Assembly (NCBI RefSeq): GCF_000423025.1
Contig: NZ_AUHE01000005.1
Span: forward strand, 62,001 to 126,000
DNA length: 64,000 bases
Source: Gordonia shandongensis DSM 45094
Lineage (GTDB): Bacteria > Actinomycetota > Actinomycetes > Mycobacteriales > Mycobacteriaceae
Reading direction: 5' to 3'
A program made the translations under genes and the position numbers. Shown one piece after another: positions 43,595 to 57,887 of the stretch (the stretch's first letter is position 1; each line of letters starts with the position of its first letter). The notes under the pieces are model-generated. The model was not told the origin of the DNA. It did not search any database and was given only the letters and a program-made list of their open reading frames with translations.

Positions 43595-43813
43595 GTGGAT
43601 CAAATCGAGATCAGGGACGAGTCCATCCGACTGGGGCAGTTCTTGAAGCTGGCCTCGCTCATCGAGTCGGGGGCCGATGCCAAAGCGGTGATCGCCGACG
43701 GGATCGTCACCGTCAACGGCGAGGTCGAGACGCGGCGCGGTCGCCAACTGGTCCCCGGCGACGTGGTCGCGATCGGCGGCGTCGAGGTGGAGGTGTCGCG
43801 GCACTCGCGGTGA
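43595..43813 (+). CDS. S4 domain RNA-binding protein
   Basis: 72 residues, a single S4 domain: IRLGQFLKLASLIESGADAKAVIADGIVTVNGEVETRRGRQLVPGD. It resembles the YbcJ-type stand-alone S4 proteins with ribosome- or RNA-related roles. Very small and basic-neutral, cytoplasmic. It is divergent from lysX and convergent with a 48-residue ORF, a hairpin lying between their stops. Confidence 0.88.
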   Translation: MDQIEIRDESIRLGQFLKLASLIESGADAKAVIADGIVTVNGEVETRRGRQLVPGDVVAIGGVEVEVSRHSR

Positions 43814-43817
43814 TCCC

Positions 43818-43863
43818 CCGCAGCGATCCCCAGTAGCCGATCCCCCGCCGGGAATCCCTGCGG
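43818..43863. terminator. Bidirectional hairpin after the S4 gene
   Basis: CCGCAGCGATCCC (43818-43830) pairs with GGGAATCCCTGCGG (43850-43863) with two mismatches around a 19-nt loop, in the 62-bp gap between convergent genes. Confidence 0.5.
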
Positions 43864-43875
43864 TGTGGCAGCCGG

Positions 43876-44022
43876 TCAGCCGGCCAGGCGCAACCGGTCG
43901 AGTTCGCGTGCCGTGACGAGACGCTCACGCTGCTCGGCCAGTGCCCGCGGCGACCGGCGCCAGACACCGACCGCGCGTGCGAACGTCGTGCGCGACGGCT
44001 TGCGACGACGAGTCGACGACAT
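43876..44022 (-). CDS. Small basic protein (48 residues), unknown
   Basis: From ATG 44022, preceded by GGAAGG at 8 nt, to the stop at 43876. The product is strongly Arg-rich (MSSTRRRKPSRTTFARAVGVWRRSP) with an amphipathic helical end. No signal peptide or cysteine. It could bind nucleic acid or a ribosome, but there is no motif to prove it. In-frame sequence extends upstream to 44079 without a good start context. Confidence 0.55.
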   Translation of the reverse strand: MSSTRRRKPSRTTFARAVGVWRRSPRALAEQRERLVTARELDRLRLAG

Positions 44023-44169
44023 GTAGTTCACCTTCCCCACTTCCTCGGCGGCCCGACGGATCCGTCGTTGCGGCCGCACCTGTCCCCTCTGTCGTCCAGG
44101 GTGTCGCGATCGTTAGCCTACCGCCACCGAAAGAGGCCCGTTTCACACCCGCGGTGACACCTCTCGGGG

Positions 44170-45513
44170 TCACTCCTCCTTGGTGAACGTCAGCGGATCG
44201 GCGGACCCCTCGGTGACCTCCATCGTCATCGTCGTGTCGACGACCGTCATGGTGGCCTTGAAGTCGCCGCAGTTCGATCGGCGCGTCTGCGAGATCATCG
44301 TGACGAAGACCTTGTTCCGCTCCCGTCGGTCCTCGGAGAACCGGACCACGCAGTCCGACGACGTGTGCGAGGTGCCGTACCGCATCTCGCCCTCGAACGC
44401 GACGGCGTTGTCGTTGATCATCGTGACCCTGGAATCGGTGTTCCACGTGGCCGTGCCCGCCCACGTTCCCTTCAGGTCGAGGGCGAAGATGCCGATCGGC
44501 ATGTCGACCCGACCACCCGAGCCGTCGACGTCGACCGCCTCGAACCGCTGCACGTCGGCGCCGCCGGGAACCACGCGGACCACGCGGTCCGACGAGTAGT
44601 CCGTCCACGGCGGAGATCCGGCACCGGGATCGACGGCCGCCGTATCGGGCGCCGAGAGCGGGCTGGCGCCGGTGCATCGGACGCGCGGGACGCCGCGCTT
44701 GTCGACCAGGACCGGGGTACCCGCCTGCAGCACGGTGGGCACTCCGACGGCCTCGCCGTCCGAGTACCGATGATCGGTGACCCAGGTGTCGTGCACCAGT
44801 ACCAGGGAGGTGAGGCCGGTGACGTAATCGCCGACGTCGCCCGGACGGTTGCCGGTGACCGACGAGAACGCGGCCGCCCGACCCGAGTCCGCCGCGATGT
44901 ACTCCGCGACACCGCCGCCGTCGCAGGTCAACTCGTCGAGGGTCCCGCCGTACAGGCCGGGACTGGTTCCGCGCACCTCACCGGACGAGTTCTGTCCGCC
45001 GGACTGCTCACCGAGCGTGCGCACGGTGTTCTCGCCGAGCGGCGACAGGCGCGCGAAGTCGCCGCCGAACGCATCGCCCGCCATCTCGCCGGCACGCAGG
45101 TACTCGGGTGCCTCGGGTCCGGTGTCGAACCAGCCGAGCCGCCACCCCGCCAGCCCGACGCCGGCCGCGACCACGACCACGCTGAGGAACGCCGTGATCC
45201 CCAGCAGCACGTTGCGTCCGCGGTGCCGGCCGGGACCGTGCGGCGGGGGCTGCGGAGTCGGGGGCTGCGGAGGCGGGGGCTGCGGAGTCGGCAGCGGAGG
45301 CGGCGGCAGCGTCGGGGGCGCACTGTAGGAGCCGGCCGGCCGGCCGTACGCCCCGGGCGCAGCTCCCGGCGGGGGACCGTACGAGCCGGGCGGCGGACCG
45401 TACTGCCCGGGACGCCCCGCGGGTCCGGCGGGTCCGGCGGGGCCGCGACCGTGTGGCGGCCCACCCCCTCGGTAGCCCCCAGCGTCACTGCCCCCGGGAT
45501 ACGGACCCGCCAC
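44170..45513 (-). CDS. DUF6777 family membrane-anchored protein
   Basis: 447 residues. Residues 1-100 are a cytoplasmic Gly/Pro/Tyr-rich tail (GPPPGSYGPPPGAA-type repeats then a PPPP run), then one membrane helix (VLLGITAFLSVVVVAAGVGLAG). The exported domain carries the DUF6777 core LVLVHDTWVTDHRY...VLQAGTPVLVDKRGVPRVRC. The C-terminal part is a beta-rich domain with a Cys pair (SSDCVVRFS and RSNCGDFKA). The GTG at 45513 follows GAGGTGAG. A second family member begins at 62551. Function unknown; extracellular location is inferred from topology. Confidence 0.78.
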   Translation of the reverse strand: MAGPYPGGSDAGGYRGGGPPHGRGPAGPAGPAGRPGQYGPPPGSYGPPPGAAPGAYGRPAGSYSAPPTLPPPPLPTPQPPPPQPPTPQPPPHGPGRHRGRNVLLGITAFLSVVVVAAGVGLAGWRLGWFDTGPEAPEYLRAGEMAGDAFGGDFARLSPLGENTVRTLGEQSGGQNSSGEVRGTSPGLYGGTLDELTCDGGGVAEYIAADSGRAAAFSSVTGNRPGDVGDYVTGLTSLVLVHDTWVTDHRYSDGEAVGVPTVLQAGTPVLVDKRGVPRVRCTGASPLSAPDTAAVDPGAGSPPWTDYSSDRVVRVVPGGADVQRFEAVDVDGSGGRVDMPIGIFALDLKGTWAGTATWNTDSRVTMINDNAVAFEGEMRYGTSHTSSDCVVRFSEDRRERNKVFVTMISQTRRSNCGDFKATMTVVDTTMTMEVTEGSADPLTFTKEE

Positions 45514-45654
45514 CGCTCACCTCGTTTCGCCGAATGCGGTGAGCGTATCCCCCGTCCGCCGGCATCGGCGGCGTCCCCCCGACGACACCGGGACAGATTC
45601 CACTCTTCGATCGACAACGGGTCCCGTCCGGCCGCGACGCCGACCCGTCGGCCC

Positions 45655-47101
45655 CTACCGCTGCGCCACCTGCGTCGGGACGATCGGCGCAGGCAGCTCC
45701 GTGGATCCCATCAGGTACGCGTCCACGCCGGCCGCGGCCGCGCGTCCCTCGGCGATCGCCCACACGATCAGCGACTGACCACGGCCCGCGTCGCCGGCGA
45801 CGAACACCCCGGGGACTCCGACGGCACCGAAGTCGTCGCCGCGTGCCACCGTCCCGCGATCGCCGTACGCGACGCCGAGACCGTCGAGCAACGGTCCCCG
45901 TTCGGGACCGACGAACCCCATCGCGAGGAGGACGAGTTCGGCCTTCAGCTCGAACTCGGAACCCTCGACCCGCTCGAAGCGCCCCTCGACCATCCGCACC
46001 TCGTGGGCACGCAGACCCGTGACGCGGCCGTCGGACCCGACGAACTCCTCGGTGTTCACGCTGAACACCCGATCTCCGCCCTCCTCGTGCGCCGACGACA
46101 CCCGGTACATCAACGGGTACAGCGGCCAGGGCGTCGACGCGGCCCGTTCGACCGGCGGACGCGGCATGATCTCGAACTGGTGCACCTCGGTCGCCCCCTG
46201 CCGCAGGGCCGTGCCCAGACAGTCCGCACCGGTGTCGCCGCCGCCGATGATCACCACGTGTTTGCCCGCCGCGGTGATCTGCCCGTCCACGGTGTCGCCG
46301 TTGGCGACGCGGTTCGCCTGCGGCAGATACTCCATCGCCTGGTGGACGCCGTCGAGGTCGCGGCCGCCGATCGGCAGATCACGACCGACGGTGGATCCGT
46401 TGGCGAGGACCACGGCGTGGAACTCCGACCGCAGCCGGTCGACGCTCACGTCCACGCCCACGTCGACACCGGTCCGGAACACGGTGCCCTCGGCCGTCAT
46501 CTGGGCCAGCCGCCGGTCGATGACGTACTTCTCCATCTTGAACTCGGGAATCCCGTAGCGGAGGAGGCCCCCGATCCGGTCGGCGCGCTCGAACACCGTC
46601 ACCTCGTGGCCCGCCCTGGTGAGCTGCTGTGCGGCCGCGAGCCCGGCGGGACCGGAACCGACGACCGCGACGCGGCGGCCGGTCCGCAGCGACGGCGGCA
46701 CCGGCGCCACGGTGCCGTCCTCCCACGCCTTCTCGATCAGCTCGCGTTCGACCTGTTTGATGGTGACCGCCGGCTGGTTGATGCCCAGGACGCACGACGC
46801 CTCACAGGGTGCCGGGCAGAGCCGCCCGGTGAACTCCGGAAAGTTGTTCGTGGCGTGGAGCCGCTCCATGCCGGCCTCCCACTGGTCGCGGTAGACGAGG
46901 TCGTTCCATTCCGGAACCAGATTCCCCAGCGGACAACCGTTGTGGCAGAACGGAATGCCGCAATCCATGCAGCGGCTCGCCTGCGTGCGGAGCGTCTCTC
47001 GCGAGAAGTCGGTGTAGACCTCCCGCCAGTCGGTCAACCGCAGGTCGACGGGCCGCCGCTGCGGCAGCTCCCGGTCCGTGTGCTTGAGAAAACCCTTCGG
47101 A

Positions 47102-47109
<8 letters not shown>
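45655..47109 (-). CDS. gltD: Glutamate synthase small subunit
   Basis: 484 residues. N-terminal 4Fe-4S cysteines in [16 protein letters not shown] and CPAPCEASC. The FAD-binding [13 protein letters not shown] and the NADPH-binding [11 protein letters not shown] folds follow. It passes electrons from NADPH to GltB for glutamine plus 2-oxoglutarate to two glutamate. ATG 47109 overlaps the gltB stop (47102) by 8 bp. Corresponds to Rv3858c. Confidence 0.96.
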
Positions 47110-51727
<4,618 letters not shown>

Positions 51728-51949
51728 GAAACTGCCTACTCCGTACGCCACGCTGCGCACTGTCACGTACTGGAGAGAGACCCGATCCGCGCGGCGACGG
51801 GGTGACCGTCGCGAACCGCTGTCGGGGATTCAGCGTCATTGCTGGCCCGCTCGCGTCCACGTCGCCGGATGCTCGCGGCCGTCGGGGCGTGAACGCAGAG
51901 AACAGTGCGAACATCTTCCCACATCACCCCGAGTGAGGCAAAAACGCGA

Positions 51950-51955
51950 TACGGT
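51950..51955 (+). promoter_or_regulatory. -10 hexamer TACGGT of the hydrolase gene (leaderless)
   Basis: TACGGT ends 7 nt before GTG 51962 and thereby identifies that start. Confidence 0.55.
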
Positions 51956-51961
51956 CTCATC

Positions 51962-52966
51962 GTGCCTACGATCTCGCGGTCCGAGTCGGCCCGCACCTCA
52001 CTGCGCTCGCGCGCGTTCTCGAGCGCGACCTTCGCCTCGCGCCCCCTCATGTCCGCACTGGGGACGGGTGCGATCTCGCGCCCTCACCTGCTCACCGCCG
52101 CACGTCCGGGCCTCAACGCGTCGCTGTCGCTGCTGAGTCCTGTTCCACGTGGAACAATCACCACGCAGGTCGTCGAGTCGACGCCCTCGGGCCAGGTCCG
52201 CGGTGAATGGATTCACCAGCGCGATCCACTGGTCTCCGGCGTCCCCGACCCCCGATCGGGGGCGTCGATCGTCTACTACCTCCACGGCAGCGGTTACGTC
52301 ATCTGCTCACCGCGCACCCACCGCGGCCTGGTCTCCCGGCTCATCCGCCGGACCGGGATCGGCGCATTCGTCCTCGACTATCGGCTCGGGCCCGAGCATC
52401 GATGGCCCGCGGCGGGCGACGACACCGTGCGCGGCTACCGCTGGCTGCTCGACCGCGGTTTCTCCGCATCCCAGATCATCGTCGCCGGCGACTCGGCAGG
52501 CGGCCACCTGGCGCTCGACCTCCTGGCCGCGAACCATCGCGACGGCGTGGAGCAGCCCCGCGCCATGGCTCTCTTCTCACCGCTCTACGACCCGACCTTC
52601 GGCCTGGCCCGGAATCTCGAGAAGCTCGGGGTCCGCGACCCGATCATCGATGTTCGCGGCGCGCAGAGGTTCCTCGGGCTGTACACGGCGGGCGCCGATC
52701 CGCTCGATCCGCGCATGCGGATCACCCTGCCGCCGGACCTCACCCCGCCGCCGACTCTCATCCAGGTCGGCGGGCGCGAGATCATGGCGGACGACTCACG
52801 CACGCTGCACCGGCGACTCCTCGACGCCGGCGGCACGTCGACACTGCAGGTCTGGCCCGGCCAGGGGCACGTCTTCCAGATGTTCCCCTACTTCACCAGG
52901 GAGTCCCACGACGCGGTCCGCGAAGCGGCCGCCTTCATCGCCGACCACGCGACGATCCCCTCCTGA
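51962..52966 (+). CDS. Alpha/beta hydrolase, hormone-sensitive-lipase family
   Basis: 334 residues. HSL-family esterase with the nucleophile elbow [10 protein letters not shown], a late Asp region and a GQGHVFQMF segment with the catalytic His. The usual oxyanion motif HGGG reads HGSG here (YYLHGSGYV). Probably an esterase on acyl-glycerol or short-chain esters. It is cytoplasmic, as no signal peptide or membrane helix is clear. It diverges from gltB. The GTG at 51962 is set by the hexamer. Confidence 0.83.
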   Translation: MPTISRSESARTSLRSRAFSSATFASRPLMSALGTGAISRPHLLTAARPGLNASLSLLSPVPRGTITTQVVESTPSGQVRGEWIHQRDPLVSGVPDPRSGASIVYYLHGSGYVICSPRTHRGLVSRLIRRTGIGAFVLDYRLGPEHRWPAAGDDTVRGYRWLLDRGFSASQIIVAGDSAGGHLALDLLAANHRDGVEQPRAMALFSPLYDPTFGLARNLEKLGVRDPIIDVRGAQRFLGLYTAGADPLDPRMRITLPPDLTPPPTLIQVGGREIMADDSRTLHRRLLDAGGTSTLQVWPGQGHVFQMFPYFTRESHDAVREAAAFIADHATIPS

Positions 52967-53096
52967 CCCAGCGCCTCGCCGATCGACATCCGCGAGTGCG
53001 GGCACACCCGCGGATCCGCCGCTAAGCTCGGGCGTGGGCCCCGGGGAACGGCCCCGCGGCTTGACAGCTCACAATCACATGGCTCGGGAGGGCGAC

Positions 53097-54548
53097 ATGT
53101 CCGAAGAGACCCGTTACACCACCACCGACTCCGGCGCACCCGCCGGAAGCGACGAGAACTCTCTCACCGTCGGCGCCGGCGGTCCCATCGTTCTGCACGA
53201 TCACTACCTGATCGAGCAGATGGCGCAGTTCAACCGCGAACGCATCGCCGAACGTCAGCCGCACGCCAAGGGCAGCGGAGCCTTCGGCACCTTCGAGACC
53301 ACGGCCGACGTCTCGGCGTACACGTGCGCCTCGCTGTTCCAGCCGGGCGTGAAGACCGAGATGGTCGCCCGCTTCTCGACGGTCGCCGGCGAACGCGGCA
53401 GCCCCGACACCTGGCGAGACCCGCGCGGTTTCGCACTGAAGTTCTACACCGACGAGGGCGTGTACGACCTGGTCGGCAACAACACCCCGGTGTTCTTCAT
53501 CAAGGATCCGATGAAGTTCCAGCATTTCATCCGCTCGCAGAAGCGGCGCGCCGACAACAATCTGCGTGACAACGACATGCAGTGGGACTTCTGGACGCTC
53601 TCCCCCGAGACATCGCATCAGGTGACGTGGCTGATGGGTGACCGCGGCATCCCCCGGACGTGGCGCCACATGAACGGCTACGGCTCGCACACCTACCTGT
53701 GGGTGAACGCCGCCGGCGAGAAGCACTGGGTGAAGTACCACTTCATCTCCGATCAGGGCGTCGAATGCCTCACCCAGCAGGAGGCCGACGACTTGGCGGG
53801 CCGCGACGGCGACTTCCACACGCGCGACCTGTTCGAGTCGATCGCACGCGGAGACCATCCGAGCTGGACGCTCAAGGTGCAGCTGATGCCCTACGACGAT
53901 GCGCCCGGATACCGCTTCAACCCGTTCGACCTCACCAAGGTGTGGCCGCACGCCGACTACCCGCTGCACGAGGTCGGCCGCATGACGCTGCACACCAACC
54001 CGACCGACAATCACGCTCAGATCGAGCAGGCGGCCTTCGAGCCGAGCAACACCGTCCCCGGCATCGGGTTCAGCCCCGACCGCATGCTGCTCGGCCGGGT
54101 GTTCGCGTACTCCGATGCGCACCGCGCCCGACTGGGAGCGAATTACAAGCAGATCCCGGTCAACCGTCCCCACAACGAGGTGCGCAGCTACTCGAAGGAC
54201 GGCGCGATGCGGATCGACCCGGTGAGCGATCCGGTGTACGCGCCCAACTCCAAGGGCGGTCCGGCCGCGACCTACCCCGGTCAGGCCGAGCCGCAGTGGG
54301 CCGCCGACGGCGACCTCGTGCGCACCGCCTACGTGGAGCATCCCGAGGACGACGACGTCACGCAGGCCGGAACGCTGGTCCGCGACGTCATGGACGACGC
54401 CGAGCGCGAACGGCTCGTCGGCAACGTCTCCGGACATCTGCTCGGCGGCGTCAGCGAACCGGTCCTCGAGCGGGCCTTCCAGTACTGGAAGAACATCGAC
54501 GGCGATCTCGGCGCCGCCATCGAGAAGCGCGTCCGCGCCGGCGGCTAG
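53097..54548 (+). CDS. Haem catalase (monofunctional)
   Basis: 483 residues, clade 3-like small subunit. The active-site His is in [10 protein letters not shown]-adjacent SGAFGTFE context, the catalytic Asn in GNNTPVFF, and the proximal Tyr in [20 protein letters not shown]-type residues appear in the usual C-terminal half. It destroys H2O2 in the cytoplasm. The ATG is 5 nt after GGGAGG; an earlier ATG at 53079 has no such site. The 130-bp gap upstream holds a possible TTGACA at 53061. No Fur or PerR gene lies adjacent, so its regulator is not visible. Confidence 0.93.
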   Translation: MSEETRYTTTDSGAPAGSDENSLTVGAGGPIVLHDHYLIEQMAQFNRERIAERQPHAKGSGAFGTFETTADVSAYTCASLFQPGVKTEMVARFSTVAGERGSPDTWRDPRGFALKFYTDEGVYDLVGNNTPVFFIKDPMKFQHFIRSQKRRADNNLRDNDMQWDFWTLSPETSHQVTWLMGDRGIPRTWRHMNGYGSHTYLWVNAAGEKHWVKYHFISDQGVECLTQQEADDLAGRDGDFHTRDLFESIARGDHPSWTLKVQLMPYDDAPGYRFNPFDLTKVWPHADYPLHEVGRMTLHTNPTDNHAQIEQAAFEPSNTVPGIGFSPDRMLLGRVFAYSDAHRARLGANYKQIPVNRPHNEVRSYSKDGAMRIDPVSDPVYAPNSKGGPAATYPGQAEPQWAADGDLVRTAYVEHPEDDDVTQAGTLVRDVMDDAERERLVGNVSGHLLGGVSEPVLERAFQYWKNIDGDLGAAIEKRVRAGG

Positions 54549-54636
54549 ACGGCCACCCGCGCAGCGGGACGCACGAGGTGCTGCAGCGCGAGAACGCTAC
54601 AGCGCGAGACACCGGATCCGCGACGCGGTGACGGGC

Positions 54637-54669
54637 ACGACACGTGCTCGTCGCCGCGCCGCGTGTCGT
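54637..54669. terminator. Hairpin after the catalase gene
   Basis: ACGACACG (54637-54644) and CGTGTCGT (54662-54669) form an 8-bp stem, loop 17 nt, in the gap between catalase and the DUF2207 gene; T-tract absent. Confidence 0.4.
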
Positions 54670-54723
54670 TCCGGTGCTCGACCCGGTCCGGGGAGTCCAC
54701 CCGACGACGGCACCGAACGCCAC

Positions 54724-54729
54724 TAGGAT
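54724..54729 (+). promoter_or_regulatory. -10 hexamer TAGGAT of the DUF2207 gene (leaderless)
   Basis: TAGGAT ends 7 nt before ATG 54736. Confidence 0.6.
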
Positions 54730-54735
54730 CGAGAC

Positions 54736-56520
54736 ATGCAGCGGATCTTCCTGACGGTGATCGCCGCGCTCGCGACGCTCGTCGGAGTGTTCTGGCCCCT
54801 CGTCGGCGGCAGCCAGTCGTCGAGCAGCGACACCGTCGACCCGGTGACCGTCACCTCGTACCGCGCCGACTACCGCCTCGACACCGAGGGGACGCTCCGC
54901 GCTACGGAGACGTTGACGACGTCCTTTCCCGGAGGTCGGCACGGGATCTTCCGATTCTGGGACGTCACCGACGGCGCCACCGGAGCCACCGGCGAGAACC
55001 GGGGGGTGCGGTACCGCCCCCGCGACATCTCCGTGACGATGGACGGCGCGACGGTCCCCGTCGAGATGAGCACCGAAGACGGCGGACGGGTCGAGGTCGC
55101 CCGCATCGGCGACGCCGACCGGTACGTGATGCCAGGCGAGCACGAGTACACGATCTCGTACACGATCGACGGGGCCATCGCGGCCGACCCCTCCCGCTTC
55201 GTGTGGCGCGTGGTCCCGAACGGCTGGACGATGCCGATCCGCGAATCGACCAGCACCATCCACTTCCCGGAGGCGCCCACCGAGTTCCGGTGCACCACCA
55301 ACGACGCCGGTCCGTGCCGGGTGTCCGAGCCCGATCCGCTGACGCGGGTGGTCACCACCGGTGCGCTCTCCCCCGGCAAGGGCGTCGCCGTCCGTGCCGA
55401 TCTCCCGTTCGCCGCCCCGGAACGCAGCACCGTGCCGTGGTCGGTGGCCTTCGACCGGGTCTTCGGCCGATCGGTGACCCCCCTGGTCATCGTCCTGGTC
55501 GCCTCGATCGCGACGTTCGCCGCCGGATTCGTCCTGATGTGGCGGAGCCGCGAGCGTTCGCCGCTGCTGCCGGTGATGTACGAGCCGCCCGCCGACCCGC
55601 AGAATCCGGGCCGCCCGCTGGGGCCGGTCCAGACCTATTACGTCGAGTACGAGGCATTGCCGGACAAGGCGCTGCTGTCGACGATCTTCCACCTCGCCGA
55701 CCGCAAGCACGTCGTCCTCGACCGCGACGAGGACGGCACCTGGACGGTGACCTCACAGCTCACCGGGGAGGACTTCGGTGCGCTCGACCCCGCGCAGCGG
55801 GCCGTGGTCGCCGCCCTGGGGCTGGCGCAGTCGGGCGCCGTGTTCCGCGCCGACCGGTCCGCCGCAGCGGGCAAGCGCCTGTCGACCGCGAGCACCGAGC
55901 TGTCGGCCGTCACCCGCCAGTGGGGTCTGGCCAGCGGCACCCTGATGCGCAGCGGCACGGAGCTCTTCAGTCGCGCCGCCGTCGTCGGCAGCATCGCGCT
56001 GGCGGCGATCGGGATGATCACCTCGGTCCTCCCCGGTACCGCACTCGCGCTTCCGTTCGCGGCGTTCGCCGTCGGCGGGGCCGGCCTCTTCGCCCGCGGC
56101 GTCGGGACCCGGCGGACTCGACTCGGCCGCGAGGTCTGGTCCCGTGCCGGCGGCTTCGAACGGCTGCTGTCGACGCCGTCGAACCGCGACCGCCTCGACT
56201 TCTCGGCCCGCACGGAGCTGTACACGAGCTACATCCCCTATGCGATGGCGTTCGACTGCGCCGACGCGTGGGCGGCCAAGTACCGGTACGTGACCGGTCA
56301 CGAGCCGCCCGAGCCCGACTGGTTCGGTCCGGCGTACTACCTGTCGGTCGCCTCGTACGGGGCGTTCGGCTCCGGCTCCGGATTCGACAGCTTCTCCTCG
56401 AGCGTCTCGTCGGCGATCTCGGCCTACAGCGCCTCGCAATCGTCGAGCAGTGGCGGCGGGGGCTTCGGCGGCGGCTTCGGGGGCGGCGGCGGAGGCGGCG
56501 GCGGAGGCGGCTCGTGGTGA
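54736..56520 (+). CDS. DUF2207 domain membrane protein
   Basis: 594 residues. A signal or anchor helix (IFLTVIAALATLVGVFWPL), a large beta-rich DUF2207 domain outside the membrane, two or three central helices (VTPLVIVLVASIATFAAGFVLM, LALPFAAFAVGGAGLF) and a C-terminal tail. That tail ends in a Ser-rich then Gly-rich run (GGGGFGGGFGGGGG... SW), a common ending in this family. Leaderless start. The lemA gene lies 64 bp downstream on the same strand, the usual partner of DUF2207 in actinobacteria and streptococci. Its molecular function is unknown. Confidence 0.82.
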   Translation: MQRIFLTVIAALATLVGVFWPLVGGSQSSSSDTVDPVTVTSYRADYRLDTEGTLRATETLTTSFPGGRHGIFRFWDVTDGATGATGENRGVRYRPRDISVTMDGATVPVEMSTEDGGRVEVARIGDADRYVMPGEHEYTISYTIDGAIAADPSRFVWRVVPNGWTMPIRESTSTIHFPEAPTEFRCTTNDAGPCRVSEPDPLTRVVTTGALSPGKGVAVRADLPFAAPERSTVPWSVAFDRVFGRSVTPLVIVLVASIATFAAGFVLMWRSRERSPLLPVMYEPPADPQNPGRPLGPVQTYYVEYEALPDKALLSTIFHLADRKHVVLDRDEDGTWTVTSQLTGEDFGALDPAQRAVVAALGLAQSGAVFRADRSAAAGKRLSTASTELSAVTRQWGLASGTLMRSGTELFSRAAVVGSIALAAIGMITSVLPGTALALPFAAFAVGGAGLFARGVGTRRTRLGREVWSRAGGFERLLSTPSNRDRLDFSARTELYTSYIPYAMAFDCADAWAAKYRYVTGHEPPEPDWFGPAYYLSVASYGAFGSGSGFDSFSSSVSSAISAYSASQSSSSGGGGFGGGFGGGGGGGGGGGSW

Positions 56521-56584
56521 CCGACCCGCGACATCCCGAACACCCGACCCATCGCGTTCCATCGACAGAAATGAGATTCCGACC

Positions 56585-57154
56585 GTGACCACCGTGATCG
56601 TCATCGTCGTCCTGATCGTCCTGCTGGTCCTCGCCGCAGGATTCGTCATGATCGGCTTCAACAAGCTCCGCAAGGCGGACATCGCAGCACAGGAGGCGCT
56701 CGGCGGCATCGACGTCCAGCTGACCCGACGCGCCGACCTCATCCCGAATCTGGTGAACACCGTCAAGGGATACGCCTCCCACGAGGCCGGCGTGCTCGAG
56801 GCCGTGACCGCCGCCCGGGCCAGCGTCCAGCAGGCGGCGCAGGGCGGATCGGTGGCGGGCAAGGCCGCCGCCGAAGCGCAGCTCTCCGGGGCCCTCGGCC
56901 GTCTGTTCGCCGTCGCGGAGAACTACCCGCAACTGCAGGCCGCCCCCAACTTCATGGCGCTGCAGAACGAACTGTCCGACACCGAGAACAAGCTCTCGTT
57001 CGCCCGCCAGTACTACAACGACGCCGTCTCGCAGCTCAATCAGGCGGTGCAGACCATCCCGTGGATGCTGTTCACGGGGATGTCCGGGGTCAAGGCACGT
57101 GAGTTCTACCAGGCGCCGGCCGGCCGCGAGACACCCCCGGAGGTCTCCTTCTGA
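56585..57154 (+). CDS. LemA family protein
   Basis: 189 residues. N-terminal membrane helix (VIVIVVLIVLLVLAAGFVMIG), then the LemA helical domain with NKLRKADIAAQEALGGIDVQLTRRADLIPNLVNTVKGYASHEAG and LQNELSDTENKLSFARQYYNDAV. GTG 56585 is taken because it starts the anchor. A five-codon ORF (ATG 56571) ends by overlapping this GTG. Partner of the upstream DUF2207 gene. LemA function is not established. Confidence 0.88.
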   Translation: MTTVIVIVVLIVLLVLAAGFVMIGFNKLRKADIAAQEALGGIDVQLTRRADLIPNLVNTVKGYASHEAGVLEAVTAARASVQQAAQGGSVAGKAAAEAQLSGALGRLFAVAENYPQLQAAPNFMALQNELSDTENKLSFARQYYNDAVSQLNQAVQTIPWMLFTGMSGVKAREFYQAPAGRETPPEVSF

Positions 57155-57164
57155 CGGGCTCGGC

Positions 57165-57428
57165 TCACGGTTCCCACCGCTCGCTCGTACTCGGATAGCG
57201 GACACGCAGGTAGCTGTAGAGATACCAGCTGACCACCAGGGCGATCGCCGATCCGGCCGCCCACCAGAGCCACCCGTTGAGCAGGTCGGAACGGACGGCG
57301 GCGAGGATCCACGCGAGGACGAAGACCGTGGTCGCGATGGTCGCCAGCAGTCGGACCGTCAAGACGATCAGGGCCGCGACCGACCACAGTGCCCGTCGTC
57401 CGACCCCCGGCTCCGATGTGTTCCCCAT
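57165..57428 (-). CDS. Small two-helix membrane protein
   Basis: 87 residues with two membrane helices (LLATIATTVFVLAWILAAV and WLWWAAGSAIALVVSWYLYSYL) and a polar end. Leaderless: TACGCT (57435-57440, minus strand) ends 7 nt before the ATG. It converges with lemA, ending 11 bp from it. No known family seen. Confidence 0.65.
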   Translation of the reverse strand: MGNTSEPGVGRRALWSVAALIVLTVRLLATIATTVFVLAWILAAVRSDLLNGWLWWAAGSAIALVVSWYLYSYLRVRYPSTSERWEP

Positions 57429-57434
57429 GGGTCG

Positions 57435-57440
57435 AGCGTA
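57435..57440 (-). promoter_or_regulatory. -10 hexamer TACGCT of the 87-residue membrane gene
   Basis: On the minus strand TACGCT ends 7 nt before ATG 57428. Confidence 0.55.
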
Positions 57441-57452
57441 GGCTCGCGGCGC

Positions 57453-57887
57453 TCAGTCCGGGAACTCGATCGAATGCCGCAGCTGCTCCAGCACGGCTTC
57501 CGCGCTCCGGGCGACGTACCCCTGGACGAGCCGAGCGGTGAGTCGCCCGGTGATCGCGCCGCCGATCAGGAAGTCGAACGTCACCGAGACCGTCGAGCCG
57601 TCACCGTCGGGTACGGCCTCGAACCGGGCGGAGTGGCGGAACCCGCTCACCGCATGCCAGGCCAGGACGCCGTCGGACGCGTGGTCGATCCGCACGGTGC
57701 CGCCCATGTACATGGTCCCGAGCACGATGAACACCGACCACTGCTGCGCGCCGTCCGCGGCGTCGTCGGTCCGCGCCGCGCGACCCAGCGTGCTCACCGC
57801 CGCCATGACCGCGGCCGGATCGGTGACGACCCGCGCGGCGTCCCGCACCGGCCGTCGCACCGTGATCGAACGGGTCGTCGCCGCCAT
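57453..57887 (-). CDS. SRPBCC family protein
   Basis: 144 residues with a START-like beta-sheet/long C-terminal helix layout (SITVRRPVRDAARVVTDPAAV, GTVRIDHASDGVLAWHAV, and the final ARSAEAVLEQLRHSIEF helix). Proteins of this group bind hydrophobic ligands; the ligand is unknown. Its ATG shares one base with the stop of the acyltransferase gene (TGATG), so it is the last member of a four-gene operon. Confidence 0.72.
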   Translation of the reverse strand: MAATTRSITVRRPVRDAARVVTDPAAVMAAVSTLGRAARTDDAADGAQQWSVFIVLGTMYMGGTVRIDHASDGVLAWHAVSGFRHSARFEAVPDGDGSTVSVTFDFLIGGAITGRLTARLVQGYVARSAEAVLEQLRHSIEFPD

